Assembly: GCA_004835665.1 (NCBI GenBank)
Contig: RBKR01000008.1
Location: 1,116,001 to 1,180,000 of the forward strand
Source of the DNA: Phoma sp. XZ068
Lineage: Eukaryota > Ascomycota > Dothideomycetes > Pleosporales > Didymellaceae
DNA: 64,000 bases
Direction: 5' to 3'
Below are positions 55,921 through 64,000 of this stretch, in pieces. The first letter of the stretch is position 1; the number at the start of each line of letters is the position of its first letter. Below the pieces are notes generated by a model. It saw nothing but the letters and a program-made list of their open reading frames with translations, had not been told where the DNA came from and did not search any database. Position numbers and translations under genes: made by a program.

Positions 55921-57662
55921 ATGAATTCGACGCACGACCCAGCACTACCGGCGGACACGAGTTTATCGTGGTCGACGCTATTGCTGACCTGTGTTGCTGC
56001 AGCAATGGGCTACTTTGTAGTGAATCTCGTTCAACGCAGGCGCTTCTACAAAGACCTGGTATGCTCGCACCCCCTCTGTACCGCAAAGAATCTCAACTCC
56101 CCATGCCATACAGCTTTGATCTTTGTACAATATAATGCTCAGTTCACTGACCCTCACAGCCTAAACCACCGCACTCCTTGTTTTGGGGTCACCTCAAGTT
56201 CATGCGCGAGACGCTAGCCCTCCTCCCAAAGGACTGCCATGTTCAAGCCGCCATAACGACAATGAGCCAGAAGTATGAGCTTCCTGGGATCTTCTACCTT
56301 GACCTCTGGCCAATCGCTCCAAGCATATGTGTTGTGACAGACCCCGACGTTGCGCTTCATATGACGGTGACACGAAATCACGAGAAGCACGCTCAGGAAT
56401 TGCTGGCCGTAGATCCCATGATAGGGAAGGGCAACCTCGTTACGGCTGAGGGCGCAAGGTGGAAGAAGTTGCATAAGATGCTGGCTCCTGCGTTCGCAAT
56501 AAAGCATGTCACAAACCTAAGGCCAATGATTGCTGAGAACGTCATGGAGTTTCGCAACATCATGAGAACATTTGCGGAGACGGGAGAAGCAATCGAGTTT
56601 GAGAAGTACATGGAACGGCTCACGCTGGACATCATTGGAACGGCGACATTCGGTCATTCTCTGGGCGCTCAAGCGACGGGCAGTTCTATAACACGGCATT
56701 GGGAAGACATGAGCCGAGCCAATATGCAGACGCGTGACGGGTTGCGCATCGATTTCGTAAGGAACTATCTGGCGGTGCAGAGACGGGAGGTGGCGAAGAG
56801 GAAGCTTGATATTGCATTGACGGAACTTGTGGAGAAGCGTTTCGATTACGTTCGAACGAACGATGTCAGCTTGGAGAATCGGCAAGACAGCATCATCATG
56901 GACCTGATGTTGCGTGACTACCTGCAACAAATGCCTCAGAGTAGTCACAAAAGCATGGATGCGGACTTTCTGGAGGACGTGCTCATCCAGATACGAACGC
57001 TCGTTGTGGGAGGCACAGGCACGTTGGCGGATACCATGTGCTTTGCGTACATGCTCCTCTCAACGCACCCAGAGGTTGTCAAAAAGTTGAGAGAGGAGCA
57101 TGATCGAGTGTTTGCACCAGGCATTGATGCCTCGTACGAACTCTTGTGCTCCGAGCCATACAAGCTCAACAGCCTGGAATATACCACAAGTGTTGTGAAA
57201 GAAGTACTACGTATGTATCCGATAGGCTGTACAGTTCGCAGAGAGCACAGCGATGCCTTTCTTTCATACGAAGGTCGACAATATTCCACGAAAGGCTTTT
57301 TGATCTTACCGGTAAGCCATACGATGCAAATGAACCCGGATATCTTCCCAAATCCGAAGGCATTCGATCCGGATCGTTTCGCGCGCCAGGATTTCGTGCG
57401 CCACGCCTGGCGACCATTCGAACGAGGACCGCGAGCTTGTTTGGGCCAGCCGCTGGCTATGGACGAGATGAAGATCATTCTGCTCTTGACAGTCAGGGAC
57501 TTTGATTTCACGTGCGTTGGTCTCACACCAAATAAGACGCCTCGAGTCGCGTGGACAGACTTGGACCTGACGTTCGGGGACCGCGCGTTCCAAGAATTCG
57601 TGTTTGAAGCGAAACCAAGAGATTATATGCCAATGAGTGTGAAAAAGTCAGATTGGGTATAG
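55921..57662 (+). CDS. Cytochrome P450 monooxygenase
   Basis: Exons 55921..56058 and 56160..57662 (101-bp intron), 546 aa. An N-terminal membrane anchor (LLLTCVAAAMGYFVVNL) is followed by the proline-rich hinge PKPPHSLFWGH. The heme-binding loop is F-E-R-G-P-R-A-C473-L-G, and the K-helix motif is present as EVLRMYP. The I-helix reads G330-G-T-G-T-L335 where (A/G)GxDTT is usual, so the acid is missing. The Arg-containing PERF-equivalent reads FDPDRF. Substrate unknown; ER-bound, needs cytochrome P450 reductase. The next gene is a regulator in convergent orientation, only about 90 bp between the stops. Confidence 0.92.
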
Positions 57663-57755
57663 TGGTCAAGAGGGCATAAGACGCCGCCATGCCTCATTGT
57701 CTCAAAACAGTTGATCGAATACCTAAGCTGTGTTTCCTTTGAGCTTAGATATGCC

Positions 57756-60476
57756 TCACCCGTCGTCATGGTCAGGGCCATTAAACTCAGTCAAGTCATC
57801 GCCCATGATGTGCAAAATCTGAGAGAGAGTCCTGCTCTTCCAGCGTCCCATTCCTTCCATAAGGTCCGCGCAATGTAATAATGTTTTGCGAGCCGCAGCA
57901 TAGCCTCCCTCGAGAGTAACGTTGCCCAAACTGAGTGAACCGCCGATCTGAATGAATCTTGCGGCTGCAGATCCCATAGCAGTTGCAATAGATGATTGAC
58001 TGGGGTTGGCTAAGCCCAGGACACCGATCGTCGTCCAGTCTACTGGGTCCAATAACTCATAGCTGGCGCCGTCAGTATGGTCGGAGACGGTCACAGGTTG
58101 GACAGTGAAGATGTAGAGCCCGATTACTAATGCAGCGTGGAACAATGCAACGATACTGTGCGGATGGACAATATCGGAGACTTTACGGTCTGATAGCAGC
58201 TTGTAGATGTGAGCTGCATGTAGAATGGAGCGCCGTGCTGTCGAGGTTTGCGTCCATGCCGATATTTGTTCCAGGGCTGTCGCCGCTGGTCCTGCGCCAG
58301 CTCGTCCAGCAGCCAGCTCGAAGTGTTGCATATTAGCACCGAGCTTCATGCATAATTTGTGCCAGAGGACGATCGAGTTCAAGTCATCAATGGACCTAAA
58401 GCTCACGATGAGTGGCACTGTTCCATGGCTGCGATCATCGTCGGCAAAGATGCGCCACGGTTCAAGGTGTTGATGGTGGTTTGGGACGCCTAGCCGGTCA
58501 CTGGCTTCGCACATCCGGAGCGAGATGAGAGTAAGCTGATTACACGCCAAGTCTAAAACTTGCGGGTTTGGAGCAGGAGCTAGATCAGGGCTTGGTGTGA
58601 TAGCATCAACGTGGGCGGAAGCCCCGTTGCGCACCAGACTGCTCCACGCTAGCGACGATTCTGCTTGGTACAGACTCTGGTTTGTCACAGGATAGACATG
58701 TACAAGTTCAGGGCGGATGATTGGTGAGCTTGACAGATGTTCTGCCCACCAGCAGTCCGCTTGGACCAGGCCGTAGGTAATTCTTTTCACGCACTCGATG
58801 TTGATCCAAGCTTTCCATCTGAGCTCCTGATCAAGTAAAGAGGTCAACAACATATCGATGTTTGTGCCATCGTTGACAGAGAAGAGACCCTGGTTTTGAG
58901 ATACTGTGAGAAGCTCGATGTACAGCTCCTCCGCCTGCGAAATGCGATTCTTTCTGCCTGTGATCGAGGCAAGGTTGAGAGCCAGAAGTCCAGTAGCGAT
59001 GGTCCGCATGTGCCGCTGCGGTGGGTCTTCGCTTGACCGTAAAGAGCGTAGATCCGATAGTACAAGTTGTAGTAAACCGGGGAAGCTTTGTGTGACGAAT
59101 TTAACAGCCCCTGCTGTGCCAATGATACTCAGTCCAACGAGACACATTGACAGCAGGAGTGGCCGCGCAGCTTGCTTCGTGGAAAATGTCGGTACATGGA
59201 TGATTGGCAGTGTTGGATGGAAGTAGTTCTGGTACATTTCCAAAGCGATGTCCAAGATTTCCGTTGGCGGAAATTGCAAGAGGTTTCCAGCAGCTGCCAC
59301 CCTGTTGGCCCCTAGCAGACTTCCGCGATGATCCGATTGTAAATTTTCGGTAGGGTGTGCCTGGGCCAATACGTCTTGAAGAGACTTCCTGCCAAGATCA
59401 TCCAGACACCATCGTGAGTTTCTTCGTTCATCGTGGGATGGGCGTTGCTCGACCATCTGCTCAGAGTAATCAGAGAATATGATTGGACATCCAGAAGACG
59501 CAATGTCTTGCCACAAGATGGGCATCAGGCGGGTGGTCTTTGATATCTGTGGTGGCCAGCAGTTCGCGACTCTTGCAAATCGCTCCCGAGGAATCTTGGA
59601 CGCTATCGACATAGCATCAGAGGGGCTGCCTTGATCCTGGAATGAGTTTGCTGTAGCGTCATTGTACATCGTTTCCTCCATCTCTGGATGATGAGGTCCG
59701 TTGGATGTGTCCATGGTACCGTCTGGTGGGAAGAGCCATGACCGCAGGGAATTGGATGGAGTCTGACCGAGCATAGCCTGATGGTTTTGCATTATATCAA
59801 AAGTCCATGGGTCGAAGTTACCAGTGTTTCCTGCTGGTGCGAACGAGAGTGACTCCATAGATGGGTCGATTGGCGGGCCTAGGTTGCTGTCATGATGTCC
59901 CGACAGTTGGTAGTTGTCAGGGTGCATTGAGCTGGGAGATTGCCACGAAGAATAAGCGGTAGGTTCGAGGTGTTGCGCTGCGTTGATGAGCGCCTCCATG
60001 CGGTGTCCGCTATTTGCATGTATTGCCGAAGCATTCACGCCTTCCTGCAAAGGTAGGTCTCCACCTTGCAGGGAAGGTGCCGGGGTGGGTCCGGTCATTT
60101 GCCCTGTTAGGTGGTACTGAGAAGTATGGCTCCCTCCATCTGTGGGTTGAAGTGATCCATGGTCTTGTTCATCATAGTCTTTTCTGCGATTCATCGCAAC
60201 CTGGTTGTGACCTTTGCAATGTCTGAACAAAACATCGCTGTGCATGTGCGTTAGACGGTGAAAAGTAAAATGTTTGGTCAGCGGGTACCTTCTCGAAAAG
60301 CTCTTATTGCACGTTGGGCACTCATATGGGCGCTCTTTGGTGTCTGATTTCATTGTTAGCCGTCTATAGTACACTTCTGTGCCGACCAGGGATGGCATAC
60401 GGGATCTTTCGTGTCGCTTGAGATGCTCGAGTTTGGTGAATGTGCGATCGCACATGCTGCATTGCTTCAACGCCAT
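57756..60476 (-). CDS. C2H2 zinc-finger transcription factor with Fungal_trans-type domain
   Basis: Exons 60476..60401, 60343..60289, 60237..57756, 870 aa. Two adjacent C2H2 fingers open the protein: C6, C9, H22, H26 and C34, C37, H50, H54, joined by HTKERPYE. The codon of zinc ligand His26 is created by splicing of intron 1 (57 bp), and intron 2 (51 bp) cuts finger 2 at Ser44; both introns are multiples of three without stop codons. The middle is Gln/Asn/Ser-rich, and the C-terminal 400 residues match the Fungal_trans type (LLLSMCLVGLSIIGTAGAVKF). Likely a nuclear regulator, plausibly of the adjacent P450 and tailoring genes. Confidence 0.88.
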   Translation of the reverse strand: MALKQCSMCDRTFTKLEHLKRHERSRMPSLVGTEVYYRRLTMKSDTKERPYECPTCNKSFSRRYPLTKHFTFHRLTHMHSDVLFRHCKGHNQVAMNRRKDYDEQDHGSLQPTDGGSHTSQYHLTGQMTGPTPAPSLQGGDLPLQEGVNASAIHANSGHRMEALINAAQHLEPTAYSSWQSPSSMHPDNYQLSGHHDSNLGPPIDPSMESLSFAPAGNTGNFDPWTFDIMQNHQAMLGQTPSNSLRSWLFPPDGTMDTSNGPHHPEMEETMYNDATANSFQDQGSPSDAMSIASKIPRERFARVANCWPPQISKTTRLMPILWQDIASSGCPIIFSDYSEQMVEQRPSHDERRNSRWCLDDLGRKSLQDVLAQAHPTENLQSDHRGSLLGANRVAAAGNLLQFPPTEILDIALEMYQNYFHPTLPIIHVPTFSTKQAARPLLLSMCLVGLSIIGTAGAVKFVTQSFPGLLQLVLSDLRSLRSSEDPPQRHMRTIATGLLALNLASITGRKNRISQAEELYIELLTVSQNQGLFSVNDGTNIDMLLTSLLDQELRWKAWINIECVKRITYGLVQADCWWAEHLSSSPIIRPELVHVYPVTNQSLYQAESSLAWSSLVRNGASAHVDAITPSPDLAPAPNPQVLDLACNQLTLISLRMCEASDRLGVPNHHQHLEPWRIFADDDRSHGTVPLIVSFRSIDDLNSIVLWHKLCMKLGANMQHFELAAGRAGAGPAATALEQISAWTQTSTARRSILHAAHIYKLLSDRKVSDIVHPHSIVALFHAALVIGLYIFTVQPVTVSDHTDGASYELLDPVDWTTIGVLGLANPSQSSIATAMGSAAARFIQIGGSLSLGNVTLEGGYAAARKTLLHCADLMEGMGRWKSRTLSQILHIMGDDLTEFNGPDHDDG

Positions 60477-60969
60477 AGCCTAGCTCTATCTCGGCTCTGT
60501 GAGCGACTGGTTGATTGATCAGCATGAATGGCGCGTAGTGACACGGTTCAATTGAATAAGAGTATGAGGTTTGGCCTTGAAACAAGGATGTATCCGTGCC
60601 TGCAGTAAGTTCGCGGGCTGATATCGGCATGGGCGGGGAAAGCGCGATTCGCAGGGCTGACTAGGCCCAAATCAGCCGAGATGCGCGCATGTTTTCAGGG
60701 CTCACCAACTTCCACTCTCCAATCACGCGAACCTGCTTCTGGGCGAGTACCGTCATGTGCACTGCGATCAGGGTCGCGTGCATTTCCTTGTGAGCTTCCA
60801 TATTTTTTATCGTTATCTGCACGAAGATGGGTGATATAAGGCAAGATTGGTCAAGTTTTCAGCAGCATAGCAGAGGGCAAGGAGATTAGATCTTTCGTAG
60901 TGTGATTTCTTTTATAGCTTCGAGAGAAAGTAGGAACCTTTGGAACATAAATACGATGGTATATCTGGT
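60477..60969. other. Intergenic
   Basis: About 490 bp, promoter of the zinc-finger gene and 3' flank of yos9. Nothing recognisable. Confidence 0.45.
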
Positions 60970-62720
60970 CTACAACTCGTCTTTGTATATCTCCTCGCTC
61001 CCCTCGTGCACTTGTTCGTCGGTCTCATCAGCAACATCTGGCTGCTCTTGCTTGCCAGAGCCCATTCCTTTCCCAGCGCTTTTTCCCTCTCTACCTGCCT
61101 TTACTGCCTTGCCCTCTTTCCCCTCCTTTGTTCCTTGTTTCCCCTTTGGTGTCTCCTCATCCTGCTCGTCAGCCTCGATGATCCCCCGGAACTCCCTTCC
61201 CCTTGGTGTATCAACAAGATCCAATTTCCATCCCTTCTTTCCGGCTAACTTCCTCAGATTTCCCTTCAACTTCTCGACATCCTTGGGATCCGGTATGTTT
61301 AGCCTTTTCATCTCTTCCTTAGACATCTGTGTACCATCGCTGCTTGCTACGGTGCCGACGTATGTCTCTTTACCGCCGCCAACAACGACGGTCTTCTCGA
61401 TGATTTTGCCTTCGCTGCCGACGAGAGCTTGTGCACCAACTTCGATACCGCCAATAATAGGTCCCCGCTTTGTAGAGCCCTCAAGGCCATTAGTGATATC
61501 TCGTAGAGGATTTATGTTTGCGTTGTCTTCAGATTCGGCTAGGGCGAGGAGACGCTCTGTTTCACGGATCTTGGCTTCGAGAGTAGCGGCGGTCCACTCG
61601 TCAGCTTCTGCTGCAGGGATGACAGCCTGGCAGGTAATGGGGTGTGCGAGGTTCTTTTGCGGAGGCAGGAAAGCAACGTCGTGGCATAGGCGAGGGGTGT
61701 CTACGACCATGAGGTAGGAGCAGGTGCTTGTCTCCTTGATCATTGCGATCCTGTCGGCGGACTGGGGGTTGCAGTGGAACTAGGCTTGTGTTAGCAGTTG
61801 GTAATGGAATGGGCGGAAGAGCAGCTTACCTGCACATCGATCTTGCGCGGCTTGCCTGTAAGATCACACTCTGTCCCGTCTGACAGGCGCTGCACCATGT
61901 ACCGGCTGGAACCTTTCGACTCCAAGCGTGGGATTTCGAGTGCCTTCTCCTCTTCATCTGGCGCGTTGCCCTCGTCGTCAAGTGCGCCCTTGCTTCCCTG
62001 CTCGCTGTCCAGCGTCTTGCGTGTGTCGTCCTTCTTGCGCTTGTCCTCCTTGGAAAAGCGGCCCAGCACGAAGCTGTGGACGCTCGTGTCCTCGACAGGT
62101 GGATAGACCGGTACGCCGCGGCTCGGAGGCAGTTGGTGAAACTGCTTGACCTCATCCTTGTAGCAGAAGCTGTAGCTCCACCACCCGCTCAGGTAGTAGA
62201 TGCAACTGCCGCGCATGCCCTCCAGCAACTCCCACCCGCGGTCCGTTGCGCGCACCAGCTCCTTCTCCTCCTCGGCTTTTGCCTCCTCCGCAGTGGTAGT
62301 GCTGTTCTGGGGAACGTCCTCGGGCAGTATGGGAATGCTGCATAGGTATCGCTGGCCTTGCAAGACCACGGCTTCGTATATGACTGGTAGCGCATCATCG
62401 ATGGCCGGTGCATCTGCGAAAGGTTGCTCGTGTTTAGAGAGCTCCTGCGTCTGTCGCGAGTTTGGCGTGCTTGTGCTGGAGGTGCTGAGCGGGGTAGAGG
62501 CGTGTTGTTCGAGGAGCGCTGTCGCATCGTCTTCTAAGATGAATGTGTCCGGCCATGCGACTTCATACTGGCAGTTTTTAGCTCATGCACGTACGTGGGC
62601 GTGCGCAGCATGCCGTCATACCTGTGGAAACGCAAGCAGATCGTCAAAGACGCTGAAAGCATGCTGGTGAGCGAGCGCAAGGCGCAACACCGCCGGTAAC
62701 GCCCAGAAGTTCCTCATCAT
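60970..62720 (-). CDS. yos9: ER quality-control lectin Yos9/OS-9 with C-terminal KDEL
   Basis: Exons 62720..62622, 62567..61830, 61779..60970, 548 aa. A hydrophobic N-terminal leader (NFWALPAVLRLALAHQHAFS) is followed by an MRH domain with WWSYSFCYKDEVKQFHQLP, a sugar-binding block, then CDLTGKPRKIDVQFHCNP and STCSYLMVVDTPRLCHD. The protein ends EIYKDEL, an ER retrieval signal. Yos9 recognises trimmed mannose on misfolded glycoproteins and hands them to the Hrd1 ligase for degradation. The C-terminal 100 residues are Lys/Gly/Glu-rich and disordered. Two adjacent ATG codons start the frame; I used the first. Confidence 0.93.
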
Positions 62721-63174
62721 GAATCTCCAAAGGTATAGGACTGAAGCGCGCACATGAATGTAGTCTGGGTAAGAGACAGATGTCACTTCCGGGAGTCGGG
62801 AGTCAATCCGCTAGGCTTAGTTGGGTAGACCACGACGACTTATCTCTTGAACCGCAAGTCAATGCATGAGATTATTGATTGTAATTCTACTATATATCCT
62901 ACTCCCCATAGACTACATCGTTTCGACGTTCCATCCTTTGAGCCTACGGATGCTGCGCAATGGCGCCTTTATGTGGTTCCAATCTTCATCCTCATCTGTA
63001 GATCCTTCCGCCAATGCATGCGACATAGCAAACAAGAAGACACAAAGTGGACTATGAGAACCGCCAACACCCGCTAATGATTCAAATGGATATCGTGTTA
63101 AAATACAAAAGAGGATAGGTAAGCCTATCCTTGCAGCGTAGTGCCATTCGTGATTCCTCGGCACTTCGGGCAGC
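62721..63174. other. Intergenic
   Basis: About 450 bp, promoter of yos9 and 3' flank of the FHA-type gene. Nothing recognisable. Confidence 0.45.
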
Positions 63175-64000
63175 TTACTGCTTGAGGACCTGGAAGCTGC
63201 TGTTGGCAGGCCTCGGGTCCTTGCCCGATCCCAAGTGAAATTCACAGCGAAACTTGAGGCACTCTGTACCACGTGAGTCCTGGTACACTTGGACGATATC
63301 GCCAGTGTGTAGATGTCCAAACAATGCTCTGCCTTTCTCGTCTTTTTGCTTTAGATGTTTGCCGTTGACCGAGATTCCGTGAGTTGCACAAGTCCAGATG
63401 CCCACATTCAGCTTCTCAAGGCTTGTCCAGTCTTTGTTCTTTTGAGAAAGTTCCTGAACTGTCTCCGCACTGTCGCCACCTGAGGAGTACCAGAAGATGA
63501 TGAAAGCGGTCTTGGGAATGCGTGTGTCCCGGCTTTGATCGTACACGATGGTGTTGTTTGCAAGTCGTCCCCATGAAGTCTTGCTTTTATCAATGTTGAG
63601 AACAAGATTCGGCGCGAATGAGTCAGGAGTAGCGACCAGCTTGCCTAATCTCCTCGGAGGGGGTCTGATGTCAAGTTCGGCTGGTACAGATGGTACTCCT
63701 GCAGATGGTGATGGCACACGTGCTTCGCCAGTCTGCGAGCTACTTGCGATGCTGCTACTTGCAATCGAACCCCTGGTTGTATCCTCGTAGGCAGATGCGC
63801 CTGTTGTTGCATCCCTCTGAGCTCCAACAAAGTCGAAGCCGCTCACTCGGGACGCATACTCTAGGTTGTGCGTATTGGGATCAAGAGGATCATAGTAGTA
63901 AGATGCTGTCACAGGAAGGCTAATTTGACGTTTTGACGTAGATGGTCGTGCTTTTGGTGTCGGCTCACTGATCTGGCTGGTGAATTTGGATGACTGCTCG
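63175..64000 (-). CDS. C-terminal part of an FHA-domain protein (partial, runs off the right edge)
   Basis: The frame is open from the right edge to the stop at 63175, at least 275 residues. A Pro/Ser/Lys-rich stretch is followed by SYYYDPLDPNTHNLEYASRVSGFDF, then LVLNIDKSKTSWGRLANNTIVY, RIPKTAFIIFWYS, ISVNGKHL and LHTGDIVQVYQ. The WGR, N-x-(I/V), S-x-N-G and GD-x-I-x-(V/L) blocks are those of an FHA-type phosphopeptide-binding domain. In fungi such C-terminal domains occur behind a protein kinase; the kinase part, if any, lies outside the window. I do not assign a gene name. Confidence 0.65.
   Translation of the reverse strand, partial: EQSSKFTSQISEPTPKARPSTSKRQISLPVTASYYYDPLDPNTHNLEYASRVSGFDFVGAQRDATTGASAYEDTTRGSIASSSIASSSQTGEARVPSPSAGVPSVPAELDIRPPPRRLGKLVATPDSFAPNLVLNIDKSKTSWGRLANNTIVYDQSRDTRIPKTAFIIFWYSSGGDSAETVQELSQKNKDWTSLEKLNVGIWTCATHGISVNGKHLKQKDEKGRALFGHLHTGDIVQVYQDSRGTECLKFRCEFHLGSGKDPRPANSSFQVLKQ

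Noticed and set aside
1..64000. CRISPR array, prophage or bacterial operon structure
   Set aside because: The window is clearly nuclear fungal DNA with spliceosomal introns; no direct-repeat array with spacers is present.

Overview
The window is nuclear DNA of a filamentous ascomycete (Pezizomycotina; I lean towards Dothideomycetes/Pleosporales, but only by impression). The reasons are short spliceosomal introns of about 42-100 bp (one of 157 bp) with GT/AG ends and CTAAC-type branch sites, dense genes on both strands, and fungus-specific families: HET, Pth11-like rhodopsin-domain proteins, EthD, DUF1772, DUF2985, Fungal_trans regulators and Borealin/Nbl1. I resolve 37 protein genes or gene remnants and one tRNA gene. 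Most models were rebuilt by joining exons with matching phase; spans are given as coordinates and exons are listed in the evidence.

Left part (1-31 kb) is mostly housekeeping. It holds the 3' end of uba3 (NEDD8 E1), tvp23, a citrate-lyase-beta-like lyase, a D-2-hydroxyacid dehydrogenase, a decayed HET gene, a DUF1772 protein, a FAD oxidoreductase and a rhodopsin-domain membrane protein. A 2-kb gene-free gap with an 18-bp minisatellite follows. Then come eIF3d, an Ipa1/UBE3D-like E2-binding protein, erg26, an E2 enzyme that appears to carry two UBC folds, trs23, rpn10, a Borealin/Nbl1 protein, a secreted DHH exopolyphosphatase-like protein and a DUF2985 membrane protein. Four genes (uba3, the UBE3D-like gene, the E2, rpn10) belong to ubiquitin/NEDD8 pathways.

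Middle part (31-48 kb) is more accessory. It has a frameshifted NADH-cytochrome b5 reductase copy, an APH-type kinase tail-to-tail with a long asparagine synthetase, a hidden two-exon gene for a 66-residue protein with a Cys/His C-terminus, and an F-box-like protein. A same-strand pair follows: an iron-containing dehydrogenase of the maleylacetate reductase type and a SCOT-type CoA-transferase, which together could run the last steps of hydroxyquinol/3-oxoadipate catabolism. Two unrecognised proteins (one with an in-frame stop followed by coding-like sequence) and an intron-containing tRNA-Pro(AGG) complete this part.

Right part (48-64 kb) starts with DUF924, jac1 and cytidine deaminase. It continues into a run that resembles a small tailoring cluster without a backbone synthase: an SDR with a degenerate active site, a secreted cyanophycinase-like S51 protein, EthD, an ABM monooxygenase, a P450 and a C2H2/Fungal_trans regulator. 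The window closes with yos9 (ending in KDEL) and the C-terminus of an FHA-type protein running off the right edge.

The best candidates for something undescribed are the 66-residue protein, the tandem-UBC E2, the trs23 start codon assembled by splicing, the phase-neutral introns inside the zinc fingers of the cluster regulator, and the backbone-free tailoring cluster. I see no CRISPR array, no intact transposon and no origin-like element.
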